Of a DNA stretch of 36,926 bases, positions 1 through 8,379 are shown piece after piece (within the stretch, counting starts at the first letter, position 1; every line of letters starts with the position of its first letter). The position numbers were made by a program, and so were the translations under genes. The notes under the pieces are model-generated. The model searched no databases and had not been told where the DNA came from. It worked only from the letters and a program-made list of their open reading frames with translations. The DNA comes from Prevotella sp. UBA3675 (GTDB lineage Bacteria; Bacteroidota; Bacteroidia; Bacteroidales; Bacteroidaceae), in contig DFJI01000032.1 of NCBI GenBank assembly GCA_002372235.1, positions 21,446-58,371 of the forward strand, in the 5' to 3' direction.

Positions 1-267
1 GTGAACCACTGCTCGGCCTATACCGAAGTGTCGCCGCGCGGCTATCTCACCAATGCCTCCATCCTGCATCCGCTGGTCATCAAAAATCTGCAGGAGAAGG
101 AAGGCACTGTGGGCATCATGCCTATCGACATGGCCTGCCACGACTACGTACACTGCGTCATCAACGGCGGTACGCCCTACACCAGCGACTACCTGTATGG
201 CTTCCATCCGCTGAGTCAGTCGCTCGTTAACCTGCTTGTCAAGTCGAACAAATCATACTTCAAATAA
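1..267 (+). CDS. C-terminal fragment of a probable PI-PLC-like phosphodiesterase (5' end outside window)
   Basis: The reading frame is open from the first base and stops at 265-267, so this is the last 88 or so codons of a larger gene; the GTG at position 1 is not a credible start. The fragment has a 'VNHCSAYTE' strand followed by a helix and then 'GTVGIMPIDMA'. This resembles the last strands of the PI-PLC X-domain barrel, where an 'N-x-x-SGY' segment is followed by a 'GIV-x-MDF'-like strand. In that family the enzyme cleaves phosphoinositides or related phosphodiesters and is usually secreted. The catalytic histidines would lie in the missing part, so activity cannot be judged. The family call rests on a short resemblance and could be wrong. 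The next gene begins 9 bases after the stop, so the two may be co-transcribed. Confidence 0.4.
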   Translation: MNHCSAYTEVSPRGYLTNASILHPLVIKNLQEKEGTVGIMPIDMACHDYVHCVINGGTPYTSDYLYGFHPLSQSLVNLLVKSNKSYFK

Positions 268-276
268 CATTACATA

Positions 277-1197
277 ATGATTAAAGATATGAAACACAAT
301 ATTCAAAGACTCATCATGCTCCTTGCTGTTCTATTTGCCATGACAGGAGCTAAGGCGCAGACCGAAGTACAGGATGCCCCCAAGAGCACTCAACAGGACG
401 AAACACTGAAGGCTGAGAAGAGAGCAAAGCGCCTCGCCAAGTTGCGTTCTGAGGCAGGTCTGTTCAACCACCTCTCAGTGGGACTGAACGTAGGTCTGAC
501 AGGACTTGGCATCGATGCAGTCATGCCTGTTCACAGGCTGGTGACTCTGAGGGCCGGCTTCTCTGGCATGCCCTTTGGCGACATTAAGTTCAAGGCCATC
601 AACACCGCCACGGAGCTGAACGAGGCAACGCTGGCCGAGGACGATGCCGTGAGACGTTCGAAAATGGTGGACAAGGTGGAGCTGGCGCTCAAGCCCAAGT
701 TCTGGAACTTCTATGTGCTGGGCGAGGTGCATCCCTTCAAGGGCATTCCTTTCTACTTCTCGGCTGGCCTGTTCATGGGTAGCCAGAACTTCCTGCACTT
801 CCGCAACACCAACGACGGCGCACTGGGCTTCCTCAACGACGCCAATATGAAGGTGCAAGACTACAACCGCCTCTTCCGTACCAACTATCCTCCCATCGGC
901 CTGAAGTTTGGCGACTACGTGTTCACTGCCGACGAGAACGGCAACATCGACGTGCGCATGAAGATCAATGCCGTGAAGCCCTATGTGGGCATAGGCTTTG
1001 GCCAGCACATTGCCAAGATGCGCCGCGTCAGCGTGGCTGTCGATGCCGGTCTCATGTTCTGGGGCTCACCGAAGTTCGTGCTGAACAATGGCACTGAGAT
1101 CAAGTCGTCGGGCAAGGAGTCGGGTGTCACCAGCGTGGTGTCGTGGTTGAAAGCATGGCCCAACCTGGAGATACGTGTAGCCTACAAAATCTTTTAG
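277..1197 (+). CDS. Outer-membrane beta-barrel protein with signal peptide
   Basis: The 306-residue protein starts with a cleavable signal peptide: a hydrophobic run around residues 12-24 ending in 'GAKAQ', the usual Bacteroidota signal-peptidase I site. A charged linker rich in Lys/Arg/Glu follows. The rest alternates short amphipathic strands and turns ('FNHLSVGLNVGLTGLGIDA', 'VKPYVGIGFGQHIAK') and ends in 'NLEIRVAYKIF', a terminal aromatic strand typical of outer-membrane barrels. No enzymatic motif is visible; a structural or pore role in the outer membrane is inferred. An in-frame ATG at 289 gives a slightly shorter signal peptide and is an equally good start. It follows the preceding partial gene by 9 bases and is closed by the hairpin at 1267-1303. 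Confidence 0.7.
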   Translation: MIKDMKHNIQRLIMLLAVLFAMTGAKAQTEVQDAPKSTQQDETLKAEKRAKRLAKLRSEAGLFNHLSVGLNVGLTGLGIDAVMPVHRLVTLRAGFSGMPFGDIKFKAINTATELNEATLAEDDAVRRSKMVDKVELALKPKFWNFYVLGEVHPFKGIPFYFSAGLFMGSQNFLHFRNTNDGALGFLNDANMKVQDYNRLFRTNYPPIGLKFGDYVFTADENGNIDVRMKINAVKPYVGIGFGQHIAKMRRVSVAVDAGLMFWGSPKFVLNNGTEIKSSGKESGVTSVVSWLKAWPNLEIRVAYKIF

Positions 1198-1222
1198 AGT
1201 ATTTAAATCCTATTTGAAAATA

Positions 1223-1252
1223 TGAAGCAATGGAATCGTGAAGCAATGGAAT
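1223..1252. repeat. Short direct repeat, 14 bp, two copies
   Basis: TGAAGCAATGGAAT occurs at 1223-1236 and again at 1239-1252, a 16-bp period. It lies in the non-coding spacer between the beta-barrel stop and the terminator. No function is evident. Confidence 0.6.
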
Positions 1253-1266
1253 TGCTATGAAAAATA

Positions 1267-1303
1267 ACAGGCGATGGAAAAAATCCATCGCCTGTTTTTT
1301 TTG
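1267..1303. terminator. Bidirectional intrinsic terminator between convergent genes
   Basis: A perfect 12-bp stem (ACAGGCGATGGA at 1267-1278 pairing with 1284-1295, loop of 5) is followed on the plus strand by a run of eight T. Read on the minus strand the same stem is followed by TATTTTTC. It sits between the convergent beta-barrel gene and the efflux operon, so it probably ends transcripts from both sides. Confidence 0.85.
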
Positions 1304-1328
1304 TCTATTGTTGCAAGATAGATATCGA

Positions 1329-2762
1329 TTATCTTGCTCCGCCACCGAGGGCGATATAGAGCGCAATGATTGCCTTGCTACCATTGTAGATGTTCATGGC
1401 CTCGCTGAGCTGCGAGTTGAGCAGTGATTCCTGAGCGGTGAGCACTTCGAGGTAGCTGGCCTTACCGTTGTCCATCAGTTCGTGAGTGCCGGTATAGGCA
1501 TCTTTCAGCACCTGTAGCTGGCGCTGATAGTACTGCTGCTTGTCGCGGGCAGCCTGACAGTCGGCCATCGCCTCGTTCACCTGATTGCCTGCATTGATGA
1601 CCGTCTGCACGTAGTTCTGCTGCAGGTCCTTCTCCGTGAGCTTGGCTATCTTGTAGTTAGCCCTGATCTTGCCACGGTTGAAGATGGGCTGCGTGAGAGA
1701 CGCAACGGCGGAGAGCAGCAGCTTGCCCGGATCGACAATCAGACCGCCAGCCGAGTTCGTCCATCCGGCAAGTCCGCTGAGGGTGATGCTGGGATAGAAG
1801 GCAGAACGGGCCGCCTGCGTGTTGTAGAAGGCTTCCTCCATCGCATGATTGGCAATGCGAATGTCGGGGCGCTGTTCCAGCATGGCGGCAGGTACGCCCA
1901 CCTTCAGATACTTGGTGTCGAACATGCGCTGATGGCCTTGCCCCTCGCTCTCGGGGTTATACAGGGCCGACTTCTCCCATGTGGAGCGCTCAATGTGGCG
2001 CGGTGTGACGGCCAGCAGGGCGCAGATAGCGTTCTCTACGCTATGAATCTCGCGCTTGGTGTCAACGATCTGCGTCTTCACGTTCAGGTAGGATGCCTCC
2101 ATCTGGTTCACGGCAGTAGAGTATGCCTTGCCGTTCTCCCACAGCGAGCGCTGCGTCTCTAATGAGGCGTTCCACAGGCTGTCGGTCTGTATGAGAATGT
2201 CTAACTGACGGTCGAGCACCTGCAGCAGATAGTACTGCTGAGCAGTGGTAGCCACGAGGTTGCTGCGCACGGCGTCCTCGTTCACCTGCGTCTGCAGGAG
2301 CACGGCCTTCGCTGCACGCTTCTTGTTGGTGATGCCGCCGAAGATGTCGATATCCATTGAGAGCTGCAGGGGCAGGGTGTAGGTCTTAGCGGCAGCACTG
2401 CCGTCGAAGCTTGAGATGGTGCCCTGAGGTGCGAAGAACAGTGAGGGCAGGTAGGCCAGACGGGCAGCCTTCAGCGACGCCTCGCTCTTCTCCACTGCTA
2501 CGCGGGCCGACTTCAGGTCGCTGTTGTTGGCCAGCACCTGGTCAATGAGCTGCTGCAGCAAGGGATCGGTGAAGAACTCGCGCCACGACATCTGGGCGAT
2601 AGACTCGCCACCCTCGGCTGAAGCGCCGAGTGCATGTCCGTTGGCATCAACGCCGAAGGCATGCTCAGGAGCTTCCACCTTGCGCTCGTACTTATTGTAT
2701 ATGCCGCAGCCCGTGAGCATCATGCCCACGGCTGCGACTGCGATAATATTTTTGTAATTCAT
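1329..2762 (-). CDS. RND efflux outer-membrane factor lipoprotein (TolC/NodT-type)
   Basis: This is the outer-membrane exit duct of a tripartite efflux pump. Starting at 2762, the 477-residue protein opens with a lipoprotein signal ending in 'MMLTGC', so Cys becomes the lipidated N-terminus; an upstream in-frame start at 2789 would put extra residues before the signal and is less likely. Two OEP-type halves follow, with long amphipathic helices such as 'SDLKSARVAVEKSEASLKAA' and the barrel-strand signature 'LTQPIFNRGKIRANYKIAK'. The length is normal for the family. It is the last gene of the minus-strand operon: the pump gene ends at 2825, 62 bases upstream, and transcription should stop at the 1267-1303 hairpin. 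The substrate cannot be read from the sequence. Confidence 0.9.
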   Translation of the reverse strand: MNYKNIIAVAAVGMMLTGCGIYNKYERKVEAPEHAFGVDANGHALGASAEGGESIAQMSWREFFTDPLLQQLIDQVLANNSDLKSARVAVEKSEASLKAARLAYLPSLFFAPQGTISSFDGSAAAKTYTLPLQLSMDIDIFGGITNKKRAAKAVLLQTQVNEDAVRSNLVATTAQQYYLLQVLDRQLDILIQTDSLWNASLETQRSLWENGKAYSTAVNQMEASYLNVKTQIVDTKREIHSVENAICALLAVTPRHIERSTWEKSALYNPESEGQGHQRMFDTKYLKVGVPAAMLEQRPDIRIANHAMEEAFYNTQAARSAFYPSITLSGLAGWTNSAGGLIVDPGKLLLSAVASLTQPIFNRGKIRANYKIAKLTEKDLQQNYVQTVINAGNQVNEAMADCQAARDKQQYYQRQLQVLKDAYTGTHELMDNGKASYLEVLTAQESLLNSQLSEAMNIYNGSKAIIALYIALGGGAR

Positions 2763-2824
2763 AATTGCGTTAATCGTAATTGGCCGCACAACGGGTTGTG
2801 ACAGCGAATGTTTTCATTACTTTT

Positions 2825-5800
2825 TTACTCTTCAGATTTCTTCGCTACGGGTGCACCCTGGAACTTCTCATGCAGTTTCTGGAACACGATGAAGAAGGCA
2901 GGCACCACGAAGAGCAGGGCCACGGTGCCGATGCTCATACCGCCAATGACGCCAAGGGCGAGGGCACGGTTACCATTGGCACCGGCACCGCCTTCGATCA
3001 CGAGGGGCACCATACCGATAATCATCGTAGCCACCGTCATCAAGATGGGGCGCAGACGTTCCTTACAAGCCTCGAAGGCGGCATCGACGATGCTCATGCC
3101 CTGGGCGCGGCGCTCGGTGGCGAACTCGGTAATCAGGATGGCCGTCTTGGCCAACAGACCAATCAGCATGATCACACCCGTCTGCAGGTAGATGTTGTTG
3201 TCCATGCCCGGCAGGCCCATCGTGTTGCCGAAGTAGGCGAATACGAAGGCACCCATCAGTCCGAACGGCACGCTGAATAGCACGGCCCACGGCGTGAACC
3301 ACGAGTTGTAGAGCGAAGCCAGGATGAGGTAGATCAGGATGGCGCAAATCACGTAGATGAGGGCCGTGGCATTAGAACCGGCAGCCTCCTCCAGCTCGCG
3401 CGACATACCACTATACTCGTATGTGGCGGTGGCAGGCATTTCCTCCTTGAACATTTCGGCAATGACCTTGTGGACGTCGCCCTCAGTATAGCCGCTACCG
3501 GGAGTGATGTAGCAGGTGATGCACTGCAGCAGGTTGAAGTGCTCGATGTTGGCCGGGCCTACAATCTCTTTCAGGCTGACAAACTGCGAGATGGGAGCCA
3601 TCTTGCCGTCCCTCACCTGCATGAAGATGTTGTGCAGCGACTGTGGGTCGAGACGATATTCGGGCGAAGCGGCAGCCATGATACGATAGACCTTACCGAA
3701 CTGGTTGAAATTGCCGATATAGGCACCGCCGCAGTAAGCACCGAGCGTGTTGAGCACATCGGCAGGCGACACGCCGGCGCGGTCGCACTGGGCTGCATCC
3801 ACATCGACCTGATACTTCGGGAAGCGCTCTGAGTAGGTTGACGAGGCCGATGAAACCTCCGGGCGTTCAGACAGCTTGGCGAGGAAGTGCTCGGTGTGCT
3901 TGGCAAATTCCGACAGGTTGCCGTCGGTGGGGTCCTCGACAATCAGGGTAATATCGTTACTCGTACCGTAGCCAGGAATCTGAGGCATCTGGAAGGGCAG
4001 CACCTGCAGGTTCTTAATGTCCAGACAGTCATAATAGAAGCGACCGATGACAAGGTCGATCAGATGGTTCATGCCCGGACGCTCGTCCCAGTTCTTCAGG
4101 CGTACCACCATCGTGGCGTAGTTAGAACCGGCACCCGACAGCATACCGTAGCCGCAGGTCATGGAGAAGCTCTCCAGCTCGGGAATCTTCTTCACCTTCT
4201 CCTCCACCTTCTTCACCATCTCGCGGGTCTGCTTCAGCGTGGTGCCCTCCGGAGCGCGCACCTCAACGAGGAACACACCCTGGTCCTCCTGAGGCACAAG
4301 ACCTGAAGGCAGGCTCTTCATGAAGAACACCAGCAGTCCGGCAGCCAAGGCCAGGAAGCTCCATGCCAAGATGGGGCGCTTGATGAACTTCTGCACGGCT
4401 TTGCTGTATTTGTTATAGATGGCATTGTAGCTGACCTCGTAAGCCTTCTTGGTATAGTAAGTCAGGCCCTTGCCCTCCTTCTTGCCTTCGGTGACGCGCA
4501 TCATGATGGCGCATAGGGCAGGACAGAGCGTGAGGGCCGATACGCACGACAGACCGACCGACGAGGCAATGGTCACACCAAACTGGGTGAAGAACGTGCC
4601 CGACGTGCCTGGCATGAACATCACGGGGACGAACACAGCCATGAACACCAGCGTACACGATACGACGGCTACCGACACCTCGTTCATGGCCTGACGAGTG
4701 GCTTCGCGGGCATCGCTGATGCCGTTCTCCATCTTGGCCATGACGGCCTCCACCACCACGATGGCATCATCGACCACCGTACCGATGGCCAGCACGAGTG
4801 CAAACAGCGTCAGGATGTTGAGCGAGAAGCCTGCCATTTTGACGATGGCAAAGGTGCCCAGCAGCGACACGATAATCGAGATAGAAGGAATGACCGTGGC
4901 CTTGAAGTTCTGCAGGAAGAAGAACACCACGAGCACCACGAGGATGATGGCAATGACAAGTGTCTCCACCACGTTGTGGATGGCGGCGAACAGGAAGTCG
5001 TCGCTGGTCATCATGGTCACGAACTCCAGTCCGGCAGGCATCGTCTTTTTAGCCTCCTCAAAGGTCTTCTTGATGGCGGCGTTCACCTGGGTGGCATTAG
5101 CACCAGGCGCAGCGAACACCAGGAAGAGGGCACCCGGACGGTCCTGAATGTTAGAGGTGAAGTTGTAGCTCATGGCACCAATCTGCACCTCGGCCACGTC
5201 GCTCAGGTGGAGTATGCCGCCGCCGCTGGTGCGCAGCACGATGTCGTTGAACTCATCGACCGTCTTCAGCGTACCCTTGTACTGCATGGAGTACTGATAG
5301 GAGTTGCCCGACTGCTCGCCCAGCGTACCTACAGCCGACACGAAGCTCTGTCCGCCGATGGCGTTGAACACATCGTTCGGGGTCAGTCCGTACTGTGCCA
5401 TCACGTCGGGCTTCAGCCAGATGCGCAGGGCGTAGGTGTTGCCCAGGCCCTGCACGTTGCCCACGCCGGTGATACGCATCAGGCGCGGCTTGATGTTGAT
5501 ATCTACATAGTTCGACACGAAGTCCTCGTCATACTTGCCGTCGGCGCTCTTCACGGCGAAGATCTGCAGAATGTTGTTCTGGCGCTTCTCCACTTTCACG
5601 CCCACCTTGTTCACGTCGGCAGGCAGCAGGGCCTGCGAGCGGGTCACGCGGTTCTGCACGTTCACCGTCGCCATGTCGGGGTCGGTGCCTTGTTTGAAAT
5701 AGACGTTGATTTCAACCTCACCGTTCGACGATGCCTTAGAGGTCATGTAGGTCATGTCGTTCACACCGTTGATGGCCTCTTCCAGAGGCTGAATGACCGA

Positions 5801-5980
5801 CTTCATCACCGTGTTCTCGTCGGCACCGGTGTAGCTCGTGGTGACCTGCACCGTGGGCGGTGCAATGTCAGGGTACTGTTCCACTGGCAGTGTGCTCATC
5901 GAGATGTAGCCTACCAGCGCTATCACAATCGAGATGGCACATGCCATCACGTATTTATTGATAAATATATTGTTTTTCAT
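2825..5980 (-). CDS. RND efflux pump, HAE1 family inner-membrane subunit
   Basis: This is the proton-driven inner-membrane pump of a tripartite multidrug exporter. The first ATG is at 5980, 12 bases after the adaptor stop; the frame extends a little further only through a TTG. The 1051-residue length is typical. It begins 'MKNNIFINKY' followed by TM1, and the periplasmic porter domain carries 'PVEQYPDIAPP'. The proton-relay aspartates are present in TM4 ('GTVVDDAIVVVEAV') and the matching lysine in TM10 ('LLAKTAILITEFA'). A second porter half follows from about residue 560, and the protein ends in a basic cytoplasmic tail. The motifs place it in the hydrophobe/amphiphile exporters (AcrB/MexB-like), not the heavy-metal CusA group. 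Likely exports drugs, bile salts or similar compounds; this is family inference. Confidence 0.95.
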   Translation of the reverse strand: MKNNIFINKYVMACAISIVIALVGYISMSTLPVEQYPDIAPPTVQVTTSYTGADENTVMKSVIQPLEEAINGVNDMTYMTSKASSNGEVEINVYFKQGTDPDMATVNVQNRVTRSQALLPADVNKVGVKVEKRQNNILQIFAVKSADGKYDEDFVSNYVDINIKPRLMRITGVGNVQGLGNTYALRIWLKPDVMAQYGLTPNDVFNAIGGQSFVSAVGTLGEQSGNSYQYSMQYKGTLKTVDEFNDIVLRTSGGGILHLSDVAEVQIGAMSYNFTSNIQDRPGALFLVFAAPGANATQVNAAIKKTFEEAKKTMPAGLEFVTMMTSDDFLFAAIHNVVETLVIAIILVVLVVFFFLQNFKATVIPSISIIVSLLGTFAIVKMAGFSLNILTLFALVLAIGTVVDDAIVVVEAVMAKMENGISDAREATRQAMNEVSVAVVSCTLVFMAVFVPVMFMPGTSGTFFTQFGVTIASSVGLSCVSALTLCPALCAIMMRVTEGKKEGKGLTYYTKKAYEVSYNAIYNKYSKAVQKFIKRPILAWSFLALAAGLLVFFMKSLPSGLVPQEDQGVFLVEVRAPEGTTLKQTREMVKKVEEKVKKIPELESFSMTCGYGMLSGAGSNYATMVVRLKNWDERPGMNHLIDLVIGRFYYDCLDIKNLQVLPFQMPQIPGYGTSNDITLIVEDPTDGNLSEFAKHTEHFLAKLSERPEVSSASSTYSERFPKYQVDVDAAQCDRAGVSPADVLNTLGAYCGGAYIGNFNQFGKVYRIMAAASPEYRLDPQSLHNIFMQVRDGKMAPISQFVSLKEIVGPANIEHFNLLQCITCYITPGSGYTEGDVHKVIAEMFKEEMPATATYEYSGMSRELEEAAGSNATALIYVICAILIYLILASLYNSWFTPWAVLFSVPFGLMGAFVFAYFGNTMGLPGMDNNIYLQTGVIMLIGLLAKTAILITEFATERRAQGMSIVDAAFEACKERLRPILMTVATMIIGMVPLVIEGGAGANGNRALALGVIGGMSIGTVALLFVVPAFFIVFQKLHEKFQGAPVAKKSEE

Positions 5981-5992
5981 AACCTGCAATTA

Positions 5993-7111
5993 TTACTCAT
6001 TTGGGAACAGCACCTTCTGTCCTTCCGTTACGTTGTTTGCGCCGGTGGTTATAATCTGGTCGCCCTCGTTCAGGCCACTGGTCACGATGAAGTCCTTGCC
6101 GTTGCCAGTGTCCTCGGTCGTCACCTCAACAGCCGTTGCCGTGCTGTCGGCCTGTACCTTATACACCTGCGACTTGTCCTGCAGGCGCACCACGGCGAAC
6201 TGGGGAATCACGATCACGCCCTTCTCGGCAAAAGGCATGACCACTGTGCCCTGAATGCCTGAGTACAGATGTCCGTCGGGGTTGGGGAACAGCACCTTGC
6301 TGGTGAGCGAGCCCGTCGATGCGTTGACCACGCCCGTCAAGCTGACCACGCGGCCCTTGTGCGGATACTCCGTGCCGTTCTTCATGATGAACGTGGCTTC
6401 GGGCAACTTGGCGATGTAGTCGTCCACCTCATTGGCCTTCATGCCTTCCTGCACCATAGCTTCCACTATGGCTTCGGTCACCGAGAACTCAGCATACATC
6501 GTGGCGTTGCCGCTCAGGATGGTCAGCTGCGTCATGGGCGACACCTGGTCGCCGGTGCGCACGGGAATCTCGCCAATGACGCCCGACACCGAGGCCGTGA
6601 TGGTGCAGAAGCCGAGGTTCACCTTCGCATGGTTCACCGATGCGCGGGCCTGAGCCACGGCAGCCTGTGCCTGCTTGTAGGCGTTCTCGCTGTTGTTGAG
6701 CATGTAGCTGCTCACAATCTTCTTGTCGAACAGATTCTTATTCGACTCGTATTCCAGCTTGGCCGAGTTCTCCTGTGCCAGGGCAGCCTGCAGATTGGCC
6801 TGTGCAGCCTCCAGCTCCAGCTGGGCATTGCGCGAGTCAATCATGAAGAGCACCTGTCCCTGCTTCACCTGCTGGCCCTCCGTCACGCAGATTTTCATCA
6901 GCTGTCCGCTCACTTGAGGGGTGATCGTCACGTCGTTCTGACCTTTCATCCTTGCACTGAACTTGTAGGGCAGCTCAATGTCCGACTTCTTCACTGTCAT
7001 CGTTTCAAACGACGATTGCGTCTCCTTGGGCATGTCTATCCCGCATGAGGACAGTCCGATAGCCACTGTGCCGAGGGCAAAAGCCCACTTCGCATAATAC
7101 TTTCTGTTCAT
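5993..7111 (-). CDS. RND efflux periplasmic adaptor subunit (HlyD/AcrA-type)
   Basis: The adaptor bridges the inner-membrane pump and the outer-membrane factor. The 372-residue protein starts with a lipoprotein signal ending 'AIGLSSCGIDMPKE', so it is probably anchored by a lipid on Cys23. Order of domains: N-terminal lipoyl half ('VTEGQQVKQGQVLFMID', about residues 75-90), a coiled-coil hairpin rich in Ala/Gln/Glu, the second lipoyl half ('ASVSGVIGEIPVRTGDQV'), a beta-barrel domain and a membrane-proximal domain ending 'VTEGQKVLFPNE'. It is first in the three-gene operon and 12 bases from the pump ATG. Expression probably starts at the promoter at 7172-7179. No local regulator gene is adjacent; an insertion sequence occupies the upstream position. 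Confidence 0.93.
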   Translation of the reverse strand: MNRKYYAKWAFALGTVAIGLSSCGIDMPKETQSSFETMTVKKSDIELPYKFSARMKGQNDVTITPQVSGQLMKICVTEGQQVKQGQVLFMIDSRNAQLELEAAQANLQAALAQENSAKLEYESNKNLFDKKIVSSYMLNNSENAYKQAQAAVAQARASVNHAKVNLGFCTITASVSGVIGEIPVRTGDQVSPMTQLTILSGNATMYAEFSVTEAIVEAMVQEGMKANEVDDYIAKLPEATFIMKNGTEYPHKGRVVSLTGVVNASTGSLTSKVLFPNPDGHLYSGIQGTVVMPFAEKGVIVIPQFAVVRLQDKSQVYKVQADSTATAVEVTTEDTGNGKDFIVTSGLNEGDQIITTGANNVTEGQKVLFPNE

Positions 7112-7171
7112 TTTTCTTTAGTGTTGCTTTTATGATTGTAGATGATAATTGTATCCTTTCATGCTCGTTTG

Positions 7172-7179
7172 CAAAGGTA
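7172..7179 (-). promoter_or_regulatory. Promoter -7 element for the efflux operon
   Basis: Read on the minus strand this is TACCTTTG, an exact match to the Bacteroidota TAnnTTTG element, about 60 bases upstream of the adaptor ATG. A TTTG about 23 bases further upstream (near 7203-7206) could be the -33 element, although the spacing is a little long. The IS end at 7234 lies just beyond it, so the core promoter survives. Confidence 0.6.
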
Positions 7180-7233
7180 CATAAATTATATTAAAAAACA
7201 ATCAAAATGGCTCTTTTTCTTATAATAATGCGC

Positions 7234-8270
7234 CAGTTCGGGATAAGATTAGAACAAAGAGAGTTGATTGGTGTCCTCAATACAATACCCCTGAATAGCC
7301 TCAGGTTTGTTGTCGAAGAAACAATATGCACCAAGTGCAGCGATGAGGTTCATCAGGAAATTGTTGACAGACCTGTGTCTGGAGTGTACAAGGTTTCCTT
7401 TGTCCTTTAGCAAGTGGTTAATGCACTCGATGATATACCTTTTTCTGAGCATGATCTTGTCCCAAAGTGGCATCAGTTTGTTCTTCATGTTGTTTCTGAT
7501 TCCAGTGACCAGATGTACTCCGTCGGCAAAGAGCGCATCAAACAGGTTAGGTGAGATGTATCCCCTGTCAGCAAAGAGTTTCCCGTAGATTCTCTTGCCA
7601 AGCACAGCCCATACCTTCGGATCCCTGTCATCCACGTTGGCCCCTGTAAGACAGAACATTATAATCTCTCCCCGGTCGTTGCAGATGAAATGCAGCTTGA
7701 ATCCGTGGCACCATCCCATCGTCCCCTTCCCGTCAGTGGCCAGTCCGGCGAATACCTTGTTGACATACCTGCGCAGATTGTGGCATACGGGTATCATGGT
7801 GGAGTCCACGAAGGTGATGCCAGTGCACCGTCCGAAGGAGTGGAGGTTCAGGAAGAACATCATCTTGAAGAACCCCCTGCTCTCCAGTTCCACAAAGCGA
7901 TTGTAGGACACCGCATCAGGAAAGTCACGCTTGAGATGAACACGGATGAAGTGCAGGTAGTAGTGCTTGAAATTGTCGAATGTGCCGAAATGGAACATAA
8001 TCAGAATCGTCATAATCTCACTGTCGGACATGCTGGCAGCACGTCTTCGGCGGGACTTTCCCCCTGAGCCCAGAAGAGGCATATTTTCAATCTCTTCATC
8101 AAATTTCTTACTAAATTCATCCGTAGCACAGAAAATTTCTGTAATTTTGTCGTCGGTAATCATGAGTTTATTCTTTTGTTTTACTTTATAAGTGATTGGA
8201 ATTCAGATATAAAGGTACAAAAAATATCTCAGATTACCAACTTTTTATGCAACTTTCTTATCCCGAACTG
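7234..8270 (-). mobile_element. Complete IS982-family insertion sequence, 1037 bp
   Basis: The ends are 15-bp perfect inverted repeats, CAGTTCGGGATAAGA at 7234-7248 and its reverse complement at 8256-8270. They enclose one full-length transposase on the minus strand. The size and single DDE transposase fit the IS982 family. No convincing target-site duplication is visible: the outer flanks read AATGCGC and ATGTAGA. Either the duplication has decayed or a recombination joined different copies. The element sits between the efflux operon and the carboxylesterase gene, in the same orientation as the efflux operon. Confidence 0.88.
7249..8163 (-). CDS. IS982-family transposase
   Basis: This 304-residue DDE transposase catalyses cut-and-paste movement of the element around it. 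The catalytic residues can be read: the first Asp in 'GITFVDSTMIPVCH', the second in 'KLFADRGYIS', and the Glu in 'RYIIECINHLLKDKGN'. The C-terminal 'RSVNNFLMNLIAALGAYCF' helix is typical of IS982 enzymes. The frame has no interruption, so the element may be active. The stop lies directly against the left inverted repeat (stop at 7249, repeat ends at 7248). A near-consensus -7 element (TACCTTTA on the minus strand at 8209-8216) lies inside the right end and may drive it. No terminator is seen between the stop and the efflux promoter, so read-through into the efflux operon is possible. Confidence 0.93.
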   Translation of the reverse strand: MITDDKITEIFCATDEFSKKFDEEIENMPLLGSGGKSRRRRAASMSDSEIMTILIMFHFGTFDNFKHYYLHFIRVHLKRDFPDAVSYNRFVELESRGFFKMMFFLNLHSFGRCTGITFVDSTMIPVCHNLRRYVNKVFAGLATDGKGTMGWCHGFKLHFICNDRGEIIMFCLTGANVDDRDPKVWAVLGKRIYGKLFADRGYISPNLFDALFADGVHLVTGIRNNMKNKLMPLWDKIMLRKRYIIECINHLLKDKGNLVHSRHRSVNNFLMNLIAALGAYCFFDNKPEAIQGYCIEDTNQLSLF

Positions 8271-8330
8271 ATGTAGAATCTGCTTCCCTATACAGAAAAG
8301 CTGTGCTATGGTTAGTGGATTCAGAAAAAA

Positions 8331-8369
8331 ATACCGCCCGAAAGCTAACCGATGGCTTTCGGGCGGTAT
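8331..8369 (-). terminator. Intrinsic terminator of the carboxylesterase gene
   Basis: A perfect 15-bp stem (8331-8345 with 8355-8369, 9-base loop) begins 10 bases after the carboxylesterase stop. On the minus strand it is followed by six T (the A run at 8325-8330). Confidence 0.9.
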
Positions 8370-8379
8370 TGTGAACTAA

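Noticed and set aside
4976..6262. Long plus-strand open frames opposite the RND pump and adaptor
   Set aside because: They are antisense shadows of genes with full sets of conserved RND and adaptor motifs; His/Val-rich composition is typical of reverse reading.
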